Assembly (NCBI RefSeq): GCF_001541225.1
Contig: NZ_LMTS01000026.1
Location: forward strand, 46,635 to 110,634
DNA: 64,000 nucleotides
From: Variovorax sp. WDL1
GTDB taxonomy: Bacteria > Pseudomonadota > Gammaproteobacteria > Burkholderiales > Burkholderiaceae_C
Direction of reading: 5' to 3'
Shown in pieces: positions 19,378 to 27,297 of this stretch. A model generated the notes under the pieces. That model was given only the letters and a program-made list of their open reading frames with translations, did not search any database and was not told the origin of the DNA. Positions within the stretch are counted from its first letter, which is position 1. The number at the start of each line of letters is the position of its first letter. Position numbers and translations under genes: made by a program.

Positions 19378-20321
19378 GTCTCCCCCGCGCAAGCGGGGAT
19401 AGCTCGCGCAGCGTCAGGCTTTGGCGTGCTGCGTGCGCGTCTCCCCCGCGCAAGCGGGGATAGCTCGTCTTGTGGGGCGCTGACGGCCGCTGCAACGTCG
19501 TCTCCCCCGCGCAAGCGGGGATAGCTCGTAAATCCGTTCGCACCAAGGTGAGCCGCACGCGTCTCCCCCGCGCAAGCGGGGATAGCTCGCCGTGCTGGGG
19601 CGCGCGTACCGCGCAGCTGCTGTCTCCCCCGCGCAAGCGGGGATAGCTCGCAGTCTTTGCTTCCATCTCGAGACGTCGAGTAGTCTCCCCCGCGCAAGCG
19701 GGGATAGCTCGCCGGCGTCCACCGCGTTCGACATCGTGCCCCTGTCTCCCCCGCGCAAGCGGGGATAGCTCGCGAGGCTTGTTGCATGCAAAGAAGGGGG
19801 CTTCGTCTCCCCCGCGCAAGCGGGGATAGCTCGTCGACCATCGAGAGCATCGCCATCCAGGAGCCGTCTCCCCCGCGCAAGCGGGGATAGCTCGCCGACG
19901 AGGAAGCCACCCAGACATCCGTAGACGTCTCCCCCGCGCAAGCGGGGATAGCTCGCGGCTGGTGATTGGCCTCGAGGACGCCGAGGGGTCTCCCCCGCGC
20001 AAGCGGGGATAGCTCGTGCGCTATCACCTGGCAAGCGCGCTGCATTGAGTCTCCCCCGCGCAAGCGGGGATAGCTCGCCCTCTTCGAAGTGGTCGATGCC
20101 GGTGGACACGTCTCCCCCGCGCAAGCGGGGATAGCTCGTGAAATTGGTCGTCCTCGATTTGCTCACGCGTGTCTCCCCCGCGCAAGCGGGGATAGCTCGG
20201 TACGGGCTGCGGGCGATGAGCATTTGCTGAGGTCTCCCCCGCCCAAGCGGGGATAGCTCGCCCTTGATGGCCAAGTTCACGCCAATGAGCACGTCACCCC
20301 CGCTTGCGCGGGGATTGGAAG
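19378..20321 (+). CRISPR. CRISPR array 3, intact type I-E array with 16 repeats and 15 spacers
   Basis: Repeats of 29 bp start at 19378 and recur every 61 bp with no exception, so all 15 spacers are 32 bp. The repeat begins GTCTCCCCC, has a CCCCGC/GCGGGG stem around GCAA, and ends ATAGCTCG, which would form the crRNA 5' handle. Repeats 1-14 are identical, repeat 15 (20232) has one substitution, and repeat 16 (20293-20321) is degenerate at its end, the usual mark of the leader-distal terminus. This places the leader on the left, in the AT-rich gap after cas2. No two spacers look alike. Because 61 is one more than a multiple of three, the repeats create spurious open frames on the minus strand. 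Confidence 0.97.
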
Positions 20322-20419
20322 TCTCGGTCGACCGCCAACGGACAGCCCGTGCCAGGCTCTTGTGCTGCGGCGTGGAGCCTGGCCTCAGCTTTTAAGGCTG
20401 TAACCTATACTCGAGCGCA

Positions 20420-20449
20420 TTGCGCTATCAGTGTCCTTTGTGATACAAT
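20420..20449 (+). promoter_or_regulatory. Likely promoter of the Cascade operon
   Basis: TTGCGC at 20420 and TACAAT at 20444 are separated by 18 bases, resembling a sigma-70 promoter with a strong -10. It lies 71 bases before the cas8e ATG and after the last repeat of array 3, so the effector genes can be expressed independently of the array. Confidence 0.5.
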
Positions 20450-20520
20450 GAGTGACGCTTTAGCATTCGTCGCCTACGTCATCAAGCAAGGCGGCATAAT
20501 TTCACTATTTCGCTGTGCGC

Positions 20521-22092
20521 ATGAACGTACTCTTAGACCCTTGGGTCCCCCTCCTGCTGCCAGACGGTACTGTGGCCAAGCAGCGCATGGTGGACATCCC
20601 TACCTCCGGTGCGCTTCGTGTGGAGCATGCCCGAGCCGACTACTCAGCGCTCATCACTGAGCTGGCGGTGTGCGTTTACCAGACCCTTGCGGCGCCGCAC
20701 GACAGGATTGCGCGACGAGCTCTGGTGCGGGCCCCCGACCTTGCATTGCTGGACAAGGCGTTTCGAACTGCCGCGCCTGCGTTTGAAATCTTTGGTGACG
20801 GTGCACGATTCCTGCAGTCGCCAGAAGCTATTGGCGGAGAAATCCCTGTGCGTGGCCTGGTACCAGAGGGGCCCGGTGCGAACGCTGTTGCCAAAAACAC
20901 CGACCTTTTCGTTCACCGCTCGGCACTCGACTCAATGTGCCCACATTGCGCCCCGGCGGCCCTCTTTGGCAACCAGGCGCATGCGGGCCAAGGAGGTTCC
21001 GGCTACAAGGTTGCCCTGCGCGGGGGAAGCGCCCTGGCCGCGCTCATCGAGGCACCCACCTTGTGGGAGACCATCTGCCTCAATCTACTGGACCGCGACA
21101 CGTACACCGACCGCTACTGCCTCGAGGGTGGAGCGGAAGAGGATTTCCCCTGGACGACGGGCCTGAAGGTCTTCAGCAAGGAGGCAATCGGGCCAAGGGA
21201 GCTGGGTGCGCACGCGGCGCTCTGGTGGATGCCCCGTGCCCTGCGACTCCATGAAAGCGCGAACGCGGACGGCACCTCATGCTCCACCTGCGGAGAAGTT
21301 CACCCCACGCATATTCGAACCGCGAGCCGTGACAAGACGGCCGCCCGTCCGCCTGAGGGGCTCCGCCACCCTCACACGGCGTGGTGCATGCTCAAGAACG
21401 AGAAGGAGATAGACGGCGTCAAGACCAAGGTGGACGTTGAGGCCGCGGTCATGGTTCCGTCGGAAGGCTACATGCTCGGGGACTGGCTCGCGCTGACGCT
21501 GGGCGCACAAACCCCGACCCGCCGAATCTTGGCCGGCCTGCCCGCGATGGCACACCTGTCCCGCGCAGAGGCCGCGCGCGCTACCCTTCGCGTCTTCGGT
21601 CCGCGCTACGCCACCGCCACGTTCCTGACCTGGTTCGACGAGGCGGGGCCACTATTGGCCGCAGCTGACGCGGAGCACCTTCGTCAATTGCGAGCAGAGG
21701 CCGAGAAGCTGGTTGCCGAAGCGCAGCGGGTCCTCGTCATCGTCCGGACGGCCGCCCGGAAGAACCTCGGTAGCAAGAAGCGACCCCTTGCGGTGCCGCT
21801 TTCCAGCAGTCCCGGGCAACTCGAATCCGAACTTGCCGGCCGCGCACGCTCACTCATCAGCCGTGCACTGGCGAAAGTCGACGGAGCCGGCGGCAGCCTC
21901 ACGCAGGATGACTACGAGCAATTTTGCAGTCAGTTGCGCAAGGCGGCAGTATCGCTGTTCAACAGAGCGCTAGTCATCGACTTCGCGAATGAGACCTTGA
22001 GCCACAAGCTCGTTCTGCTGAGCGCCAAAACGTACTCACTGATTTACCCCAAGGCCAAGCCGGCCTCCAACCAGGACGCTATCGCCGCATGA
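20521..22092 (+). CDS. cas8e: Cascade large subunit Cas8e (Cse1/CasA)
   Basis: Cas8e recognises the PAM and recruits Cas3 within Cascade. The 523-residue protein starts MNVLLDPWVPLLLPDG, as is typical of Cse1, and contains the conserved NTDLFVHR segment at about residue 126. Cysteine pairs CPHC and CSTCG could bind a metal ion. ATG 20521 is chosen because it gives the standard N-terminus; a GTG six bases upstream is an alternative. The C-terminal four-helix region is present and the length is normal. The stop overlaps the start of cse2 by four bases, which indicates coupled translation. Confidence 0.92.
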   Translation: MNVLLDPWVPLLLPDGTVAKQRMVDIPTSGALRVEHARADYSALITELAVCVYQTLAAPHDRIARRALVRAPDLALLDKAFRTAAPAFEIFGDGARFLQSPEAIGGEIPVRGLVPEGPGANAVAKNTDLFVHRSALDSMCPHCAPAALFGNQAHAGQGGSGYKVALRGGSALAALIEAPTLWETICLNLLDRDTYTDRYCLEGGAEEDFPWTTGLKVFSKEAIGPRELGAHAALWWMPRALRLHESANADGTSCSTCGEVHPTHIRTASRDKTAARPPEGLRHPHTAWCMLKNEKEIDGVKTKVDVEAAVMVPSEGYMLGDWLALTLGAQTPTRRILAGLPAMAHLSRAEAARATLRVFGPRYATATFLTWFDEAGPLLAAADAEHLRQLRAEAEKLVAEAQRVLVIVRTAARKNLGSKKRPLAVPLSSSPGQLESELAGRARSLISRALAKVDGAGGSLTQDDYEQFCSQLRKAAVSLFNRALVIDFANETLSHKLVLLSAKTYSLIYPKAKPASNQDAIAA

Positions 22093-22577
22093 CTCCGCCA
22101 AACCCTTCCCTGTCCGCCGCCAACATTGTGGTCAGCGCCATCTTCGCCCTGAAGGCTTCCCGGAATCCGGAGTACTTCAGGTTGCGCCGAGGCAGCGAAG
22201 CGCTCCACGCAATGTTCGAACCCACTTTCCCCCAGACACGGCAGGCACTCTCCGCTGCGGGTCACCGCGTGCGTGACGAGAACCTTGCATGCGCGCTGCT
22301 TCTGCTTCCGCACGTCGGGCAAGGCAAGGCGAGCCTGGGGCAGGCTCTTGGGGACAAGAAGCACCCCTACTCCGCGCTCCGTTTCCAGCAGCTCGTTACC
22401 GCCGAGGGCCCGGAAGAGCTGTTTACGCATGTTCATCGTGCCATCCGCTTCGTTGAGGGCCAAGTGTCGCCCTTCAGCATCGCCGACCTCGCGCTGAACT
22501 GGACTGAGGGTTACGCGGACGTCCTGCGCAAGCGGCTCGTTGCGGACTATCACTCCGTGAAGCTCACAGCCGCCTGA
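22089..22577 (+). CDS. cse2: Cascade small subunit Cse2 (CasB)
   Basis: Cse2 dimers form the belly of Cascade and stabilise the crRNA-DNA hybrid. The 162-residue helical protein has the family pattern, with an early FRLRRGSEAL segment and a late LALNWTEGYADVLRKRLVAD segment. It overlaps cas8e by four bases. No lesion was seen. Confidence 0.9.
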   Translation: MTPPNPSLSAANIVVSAIFALKASRNPEYFRLRRGSEALHAMFEPTFPQTRQALSAAGHRVRDENLACALLLLPHVGQGKASLGQALGDKKHPYSALRFQQLVTAEGPEELFTHVHRAIRFVEGQVSPFSIADLALNWTEGYADVLRKRLVADYHSVKLTAA

Positions 22578-22631
22578 GCCGCGTCGCACCCACTCCGTCT
22601 CCGTTTTCATCCAATCCAATCGGCATCTCTT

Positions 22632-23801
22632 ATGACCAAGAAGTTCATTCAAATCCACGCACTGACCGCGTACGGCGCCAACAACCTCAACCGCGACGAG
22701 TTGTCGCGTCCGAAGAGCGAAGTGTTCTGCGGAGTTCCTCGTCTTCGCCTGTCCTCGCAGTGCTTGAAACGGGCTTACCGCACGAGCGAAGTTATGGCCG
22801 ACATCATGACCGGCACGCGCAGCCGCGACCTGTGGTTCACGCTTGCCTCGGAGCAAGTCGCCCTTGGTCACCCTGAAGCGGCCGTAATCGCGCACATCGT
22901 GCCTGTTCGCGACGCGTTCGAGGGTAGCAAGAGCGCCGCTCCTAAGGACGAAGAATCCGGGACGGACGACGCGGATTCTGAAACGCCGCCGTCCGAGGCG
23001 AAGAAGGGCAAGGGCGGCAAGAAGAAGAAGGGCGCTGCGCCCCTCCCCGCTACCTTGGCGGAGCTCAAGGGGAACCTGTTTTACGCCAGCAAATCGGAGG
23101 TCGAGTTCATCAAGACCGTACTGGCCGACTCGCTCAACCCCAGCGGCTCCACCAAGGGCGCTCCTATCGAGCAGAAGGTGGTCGAGGGCCAGATTCTGGA
23201 CCTGCTCATGAGCGTCGACGTGGCGATGTTCGGTCGCATGGTTGCCGGCAACAAGCCCCTCTCCGTCGAAGGCGGGGTGCAGGCCGCTCACGCGTTCACT
23301 GTTCACAAAGCGACTGCTGACGATGACTTCTTCACCGCTGTCGACGACATTTCGCCAGACGAGGGCTCGGGCCACATGGGTTCGAACGGTTTTGGCGCAG
23401 GGGTGTACTACTCCTACTTCAACGTGGACGTCGACGTACTGCTGAAGAATCTTAACGGTGACAAGGCGCTGGCGGCACGAGCAATCGAAGCCTTCATTGA
23501 GGCCGTCGCGACCGTGGCGCCCGGTGGCAAACAGAATACGTTCGCGGCGCGCTCGTACGCTTTCTACCTGGCGGTCGAGGTCGGGAATGCACAGCCTCGC
23601 TCCTATGCGGATGCCTTCGCCGCTCCGGTGAAGGGCGACGACATTACGGGCGGCGCCGTTGCAGCGCTGCGTGCGAACCGTGAAGCAGCCTTTCAATGCT
23701 TCCCCTCGCAGCGTACCGAGTATCGCGAAATGTTCGTCGCTGCCCGTCAAGGCTCCCTTCCTGAAGTGCAGGCCCTGGTGGCAGAGGCAGTGGCGGCTTA
23801 A
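22632..23801 (+). CDS. cas7e: Cascade backbone protein Cas7e (Cse4/CasC)
   Basis: Six copies of Cas7e normally form the crRNA-binding backbone of Cascade. The N-terminus MTKKFIQIHALTAYGANNLN and the segment GVPRLRLSSQCLKRAYRTSE are characteristic, as is HMGSNGFGAGVYYSYFNVDV later on. At 389 residues it is slightly long for the family. The excess lies at about residues 99-136, an insertion that is acidic at first (KDEESGTDDADSE) and then lysine- and glycine-rich (KKGKGGKKKKG). It probably forms a disordered surface loop. The gene follows cse2 after 54 bases and precedes cas5e by 9. Confidence 0.92.
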   Translation: MTKKFIQIHALTAYGANNLNRDELSRPKSEVFCGVPRLRLSSQCLKRAYRTSEVMADIMTGTRSRDLWFTLASEQVALGHPEAAVIAHIVPVRDAFEGSKSAAPKDEESGTDDADSETPPSEAKKGKGGKKKKGAAPLPATLAELKGNLFYASKSEVEFIKTVLADSLNPSGSTKGAPIEQKVVEGQILDLLMSVDVAMFGRMVAGNKPLSVEGGVQAAHAFTVHKATADDDFFTAVDDISPDEGSGHMGSNGFGAGVYYSYFNVDVDVLLKNLNGDKALAARAIEAFIEAVATVAPGGKQNTFAARSYAFYLAVEVGNAQPRSYADAFAAPVKGDDITGGAVAALRANREAAFQCFPSQRTEYREMFVAARQGSLPEVQALVAEAVAA

Positions 23802-23810
23802 GGGCAGACC

Positions 23811-24488
23811 GTGCACTACCTTGTTCTGCAACTGAAGGCGCCGTTAGCCTCCTTCGGGAGCACGTCGGGCGAGCAACGAGGCACTGATGGTCGGCCTCGC
23901 CGCGCCGCGGTGGTGGGCTTGCTCGCGGCTGCGCTAGGCATTCAACGTTCGGAAGACAGCCGCTTTCTCGCCCTGTCCAACGCGCTGTCGCTAGGGTATG
24001 TGGTACTTCGCACGCCAACTGTGCTGGTCGACTTCCATACCGTGCAGGCACCTGCAAAGCAAATCGGTCGCACCCGCAGAGAGCAGCTGGCCACCGGCGA
24101 GCCGAATTCGATGGTGACCCGTCGTGAGTACCTGCAAAGCGGCCACTGGTTAGTGGTCCTTGGAGGGGAGGAATCCGTTCTGCGCACCATTGCCGATGCA
24201 CTGTGCGCGCCCGCGTTCCCGCTTTACCTCGGCCGCAAGAGTTGTGCGCTGTCAGCCTTTACCGCACCACTCGTGTTTGCCGCCGAGACGGCGGAGGACG
24301 CAATGCGCGAGTGGAGCCGTCGTGTCGGAGGCACCGGCCATCCGTGTGAGCGCGAGTTCTTCTGGGAAGCCGACCTGCCAACGGCGGTCGAGCCGCTTGT
24401 CGTCCATCGGCGAAACGACCGACGTACTGCGCTCTCGAGAAACAGTTTTTCCTCCCGCGTTGAGCGGGAGGGTCATTTGACCCTTTGA
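23811..24488 (+). CDS. cas5e: Cascade subunit Cas5e (CasD)
   Basis: Cas5e binds the 5' handle of the crRNA. The 225-residue protein begins MHYLVLQLKAPLASFGSTSG, close to the canonical Cas5e N-terminus with its SFG turn. It contains TVLVDFHTVQAP and MVTRREYLQ, which are family-conserved. The start is a GTG at 23811, nine bases after the cas7e stop. The last codons overlap two hairpin-forming palindromes (24451-24483). Confidence 0.9.
   Translation: MHYLVLQLKAPLASFGSTSGEQRGTDGRPRRAAVVGLLAAALGIQRSEDSRFLALSNALSLGYVVLRTPTVLVDFHTVQAPAKQIGRTRREQLATGEPNSMVTRREYLQSGHWLVVLGGEESVLRTIADALCAPAFPLYLGRKSCALSAFTAPLVFAAETAEDAMREWSRRVGGTGHPCEREFFWEADLPTAVEPLVVHRRNDRRTALSRNSFSSRVEREGHLTL
24451..24483 (+). promoter_or_regulatory. 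Two adjacent hairpins at the cas5e-cas6e junction, one resembling the CRISPR repeat stem
   Basis: CCTCCCGC and GCGGGAGG form a perfect 8-bp stem around GTTGA (24451-24471). GGGTCA-TT-TGACCC (24470-24483) forms a second, mutually exclusive hairpin. The first has the same shape and a similar base composition to the repeat stem (CCCCGC-GCAA-GCGGGG) that Cas6e binds. It ends 22 bases before the cas6e ATG. A role in cas6e control or mRNA processing is a hypothesis. Confidence 0.45.
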
Positions 24489-24493
24489 TTTTC

Positions 24494-25147
24494 ATGCAGC
24501 TCACCCACCTCACCCTCCCCCGTACCCGCGAATCGGTCGCCGCCTATTCCCGCCTGGTTGCGAACAAATACGTGGAGCACCAGGCGCTCTGGTCCATGCT
24601 CCAGGCTCGACCGGATGCCTCCCGGGAGTTCCTCTACCGCACTGAAATCACGGATGACGGTCTCGAGGTCTACGTTTTGTCGCCGAAAGCGCTCTCGCCC
24701 GAGGGTCCATGGCGCGCCCGAACGCGCGAATACGCGCCCAAGGTACGGGCTGGCCAACTGGTGGGCTTCTCACTTCGGGTCAGTCCGACGGAGGATAAAG
24801 CCCAGGGGCTCAATGCTCGCAGCAAGCGGGTCGACATGGTGATGGACCGATATCAGGCCGCTGGCGGCGAGGTCGACGTTCAGACTATCGCGCAGGGGGT
24901 AGCGGCCGATTGGCTCGAACGCCGCGAGGAAAGCTCGGGTTTTCGGGTCGTGGACTGCTCTGCGGGAAACTACCGACGCTTCGACGTGACGAAGCGGGGC
25001 CAGCACATGACCAAGCTTTCCTACCTGGACATCACCGGTACCCTCGAGGTGCAAGACCCCGCTCGTTTCCTCACGAAGCTAGCCACGGGATACGGTAAGG
25101 CGAAGTTCGCCGGCTGTGGCTTGATGCTGCTTTCCGCACCGAAGTAA
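24494..25147 (+). CDS. cas6e: CRISPR repeat endoribonuclease Cas6e (CasE)
   Basis: Cas6e cleaves the array transcript within each repeat and stays bound to the crRNA 3' hairpin. The 217-residue protein starts MQLTHLTLPRTRESVAAYSR and ends with the glycine-rich loop GYGKAKFAGCGLMLLSAPK typical of the family. An N-terminal histidine (VEHQALW, about residue 27) is positioned like the catalytic one. The ATG at 24494 matches the family N-terminus; a TTG at 24485 overlaps the cas5e stop and is an alternative. It is the last gene of the Cascade operon. Confidence 0.92.
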   Translation: MQLTHLTLPRTRESVAAYSRLVANKYVEHQALWSMLQARPDASREFLYRTEITDDGLEVYVLSPKALSPEGPWRARTREYAPKVRAGQLVGFSLRVSPTEDKAQGLNARSKRVDMVMDRYQAAGGEVDVQTIAQGVAADWLERREESSGFRVVDCSAGNYRRFDVTKRGQHMTKLSYLDITGTLEVQDPARFLTKLATGYGKAKFAGCGLMLLSAPK

Positions 25148-25160
25148 CCCTTGCGCGGGC

Positions 25161-25259
25161 AGAGCCGACGGGGAGCCGCGGAGCCTGGTCGCAGAACGGC
25201 TGAAGGACTTGACGCCACTGCTAGGGCTGTTGAGGACAAGCTCGCGGGATTTCAAGTGA
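25161..25259 (+). pseudogene. Remnant of the 3' end of a second, divergent dnaE2
   Basis: Starting 13 bases after the cas6e stop, an open frame reads SLVAERLKDLTPLLG, then LRT, SRDF and a TGA. It matches 24 of the last 28 residues of the intact dnaE2 at 10634-13732. At nucleotide level about 63 of 87 positions agree, and many differences are synonymous, so this is a diverged homologue that evolved under selection, not a recent copy. There is no upstream dnaE2 sequence, so it is a relic. It marks the right-hand junction of the CRISPR-Cas module. Confidence 0.85.
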
Positions 25260-25382
25260 CGCAGCGAGACCGTTCGCCGCAGCAATGGCGCGGCGCGTAG
25301 TCTGTCTGGCGTTAATTTCTCGATGCCCCTTCAGTCCTGCTCGACCTGGCGGCGCATTGTTCGTTGCGAGGCCAGCTCAGGG

Positions 25383-25577
25383 TGACATTCCTCCCCCCGC
25401 CAAGGCGGGGGGATTCCTACGTTTTAGGCCAGGCGCTGAGCGTGCACCTGTCCAGCGTGGTGGTCGTATCAGCCGCGCAAGTTGGGTGCTCGGGCGCCTG
25501 GCAAGAGCTGCGGGCTCCTATCGTGCGACCATGGCGTCCGCCTAATATCCCCGGCCTGAAGACGGTGGGTTTACGCG
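25383..25577 (-). mobile_element. Remnant or miniature derivative of an IS200/IS605-type element
   Basis: TGACAT followed by a CCTCCCC-type hairpin (25393-25412, a 9-bp stem around AA) and GGATTCC closely parallels the transposon end next to tnpB at 63476-63505, in the same orientation. At 25535-25577 the string CGCCTAATATCCCCGGCC and a decayed hairpin resemble the opposite end of such elements. No tnpA or tnpB coding sequence remains between. It is best read as an internally deleted element or a palindrome-associated miniature element, at the right border of the CRISPR-Cas region. Confidence 0.5.
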
Positions 25578-25671
25578 AGATGGTTGCTAAACCTCGCTCG
25601 GCATACACTACGTTCTACAAAGTCCGGCCCTTAAACGCAATTGAAGGTTATAGCTTTATAGAGTAAAGTAT

Positions 25672-26796
25672 GTGTCCCGTATAAATCGAAGGACGCTAGT
25701 GCAAGAGATTCGTCTGCAAGGTTTGCTCGCCCAACAGTCCCGGCGGCACAAGGTGCTGAGCGTGACGGCGCTGCCCGGCCAACTGCGTGCCATAGCCCGG
25801 GTCGAACGCGTGGGTCGTGAAGAGGACGGGAAGCTGCGGGGTTTCCAGCGTCACCTTGTTGCCAAGCACATCCGAGAAATCAGTGAGTACCTTCAGGAAG
25901 GGCATGCCATCCTGCCAAACCCGGTCGTGATTGCCTTCGTCAAGGGCGCGCGGGTTGAGCAAGTTGCCGGCAAGCTCCATGAGCTGGTGGTCACGCTCCG
26001 TGACGGCGACGGGCCCGGCTTCGTGGTCGACGGCCAGCAGCGTCTCGAGGCGCTCGTGGCGAGCGGTCGAACAGACTTCGAGGTCTTCTGCTCGGTCCTC
26101 ATCTGCGAGGACTACGCCGAGCTGCGGCGGCAGTTCGTGCTCATCAACAACACTCGGCCTCTACCCAAGCAGCTGGTCTACGAGCTTTTGCCAACAGTGT
26201 CGTCGTTGCCCAAGCGCATGAGCTCCCGGTCGTTCGGCTCCCAGGTTGTCGAGCAGCTCAACTATCGCGCCGACTCGTCGTTGCGCCGCGCGGTGAGCCA
26301 GCACACCAATCCCAAAGGCGTTGTGCGGGACACGGCGCTTCAGAAGCTCGTCATGTGCTCCCGCTCTGACGGCGCGCTTCGGGAAGCGCCGGCGGAGACC
26401 GCGGTCGCGCGCTCGGCTGACCTGGTCAGCGACTTCTTCTGGGCCGTCCGGGACACCTGGCCCTGCGCCTGGGACGAGCAGACCCCTCGGACCTCCCGGC
26501 TGGTCCACAGCGCCGGCATCATGGCGCTCGGCTTCGCCATGGACTACTTGCACGGCGTCGAGGGCGCCCGAACCAGGCAACAGTTCAGGGCCGGGCTGGA
26601 GCGCATCGCCAACGAATGCGCCTGGACGCACGGCTCCTGGCGGTTTTCGGTGGACGACGTTCGCCCTTGGAACCAAGTCCAGAACGCGGGTCGCGACGTA
26701 TCCATCTTGGCCAACCACCTGGTGCGCAGCCTTAAGGAGACCGGGCGTCCACGCCGGCGCGCGGCGCGTGTGGGCATCCAGTCGGCCTTGGCTTGA
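25672..26796 (+). CDS. DGQHR-domain protein (DndB-like)
   Basis: The 374-residue protein carries VVDGQQRLEALVAS at about residues 117-130, the signature of the DGQHR domain. DndB regulates phosphorothioate DNA modification and DpdB acts in deazaguanine DNA modification; this protein belongs to the same broad superfamily, though it could be a free-standing member. A segment FVLINNTRPLPKQLVYELLP follows, as in the family. The GTG start at 25672 has a weak ribosome-binding site. Its stop overlaps the start of the next gene by four bases, so at least the first two genes of the cassette are coupled. No dnd or dpd synthesis genes are in the window. Confidence 0.75.
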   Translation: MSRINRRTLVQEIRLQGLLAQQSRRHKVLSVTALPGQLRAIARVERVGREEDGKLRGFQRHLVAKHIREISEYLQEGHAILPNPVVIAFVKGARVEQVAGKLHELVVTLRDGDGPGFVVDGQQRLEALVASGRTDFEVFCSVLICEDYAELRRQFVLINNTRPLPKQLVYELLPTVSSLPKRMSSRSFGSQVVEQLNYRADSSLRRAVSQHTNPKGVVRDTALQKLVMCSRSDGALREAPAETAVARSADLVSDFFWAVRDTWPCAWDEQTPRTSRLVHSAGIMALGFAMDYLHGVEGARTRQQFRAGLERIANECAWTHGSWRFSVDDVRPWNQVQNAGRDVSILANHLVRSLKETGRPRRRAARVGIQSALA

Positions 26797-27266
26797 CAGC
26801 AAGGACCACGGGGCTGCACTCGCCCACCGTCTTCGTTGCCTGCTGCTCGCAAAAGTTGAAATCGGCTGCACCGGCGAGGGACTTGTACTGCTCGGACCTG
26901 TTCAGGAAGGCGCGCGCCTGGACTGAGCGGCAGACCGGGAGCTGGTACATCCTGTCCGCAAAGCATGGGCTCGTGCACCCGGACGAGCTTCTATCGCCCT
27001 ACGACCAGTCTTTGAACGACCTCAGTGCGGCTGGTCGCAAGGCGTGGGCCCGGGAAGTGGAACGCCAGATGCAATCGGCCAGCCTCCGAGGAGAGGCCTG
27101 CGTCGTCCTCGCGGGGCGGGCCTACCGAGATGACTTGATGAGATTCCTGTCCACGAGGTTTGGCGACGTGCACGTCCCGCTCGCCGGGCTCGGCATTTTG
27201 TCGCAGAAGGCATGGCTGAAGCGGCGCCTGGCGCAGCAGGCGGCCGGGTTCGCGCAAGCAGCGTGA
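26793..27266 (+). CDS. DUF6884-like protein
   Basis: This 157-residue protein has an early CCSQKL motif, an ARDLYCSDLFRKARAW segment, the signature WYILSAKHGLVHPDELLSPY, and a C-terminal Rossmann-like stretch. This pattern is typical of DUF6884 and YaaA-like proteins found in phages and accessory regions; the biochemical role is not established to my knowledge. It starts at a TTG overlapping the DGQHR gene stop and is followed 31 bases later by the glycosylase-like gene. Co-translation with a DGQHR protein suggests a shared task in DNA modification or its sensing. Confidence 0.65.
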   Translation: MTARTTGLHSPTVFVACCSQKLKSAAPARDLYCSDLFRKARAWTERQTGSWYILSAKHGLVHPDELLSPYDQSLNDLSAAGRKAWAREVERQMQSASLRGEACVVLAGRAYRDDLMRFLSTRFGDVHVPLAGLGILSQKAWLKRRLAQQAAGFAQAA

Positions 27267-27297
27267 TAACTTCGACAGAACGTTGAACAGAGGCACC

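Noticed and set aside
19359..20292. Minus-strand open frames over array 3 with repeated AIPACAGET, SYPRLRGGD and ELSPLARGR
   Set aside because: They are the three-frame translation of the CRISPR repeat; the 61-bp period shifts the frame by one at each unit.
22044..23831. Minus-strand 595-codon open frame over cse2-cas7e
   Set aside because: Antisense shadow of two confident cas genes, without a recognisable domain.
25285..25666. Short plus-strand open frames between the dnaE2 tail and the DGQHR gene
   Set aside because: They run through the hairpin ends of the IS-like remnant and have no coding signature.
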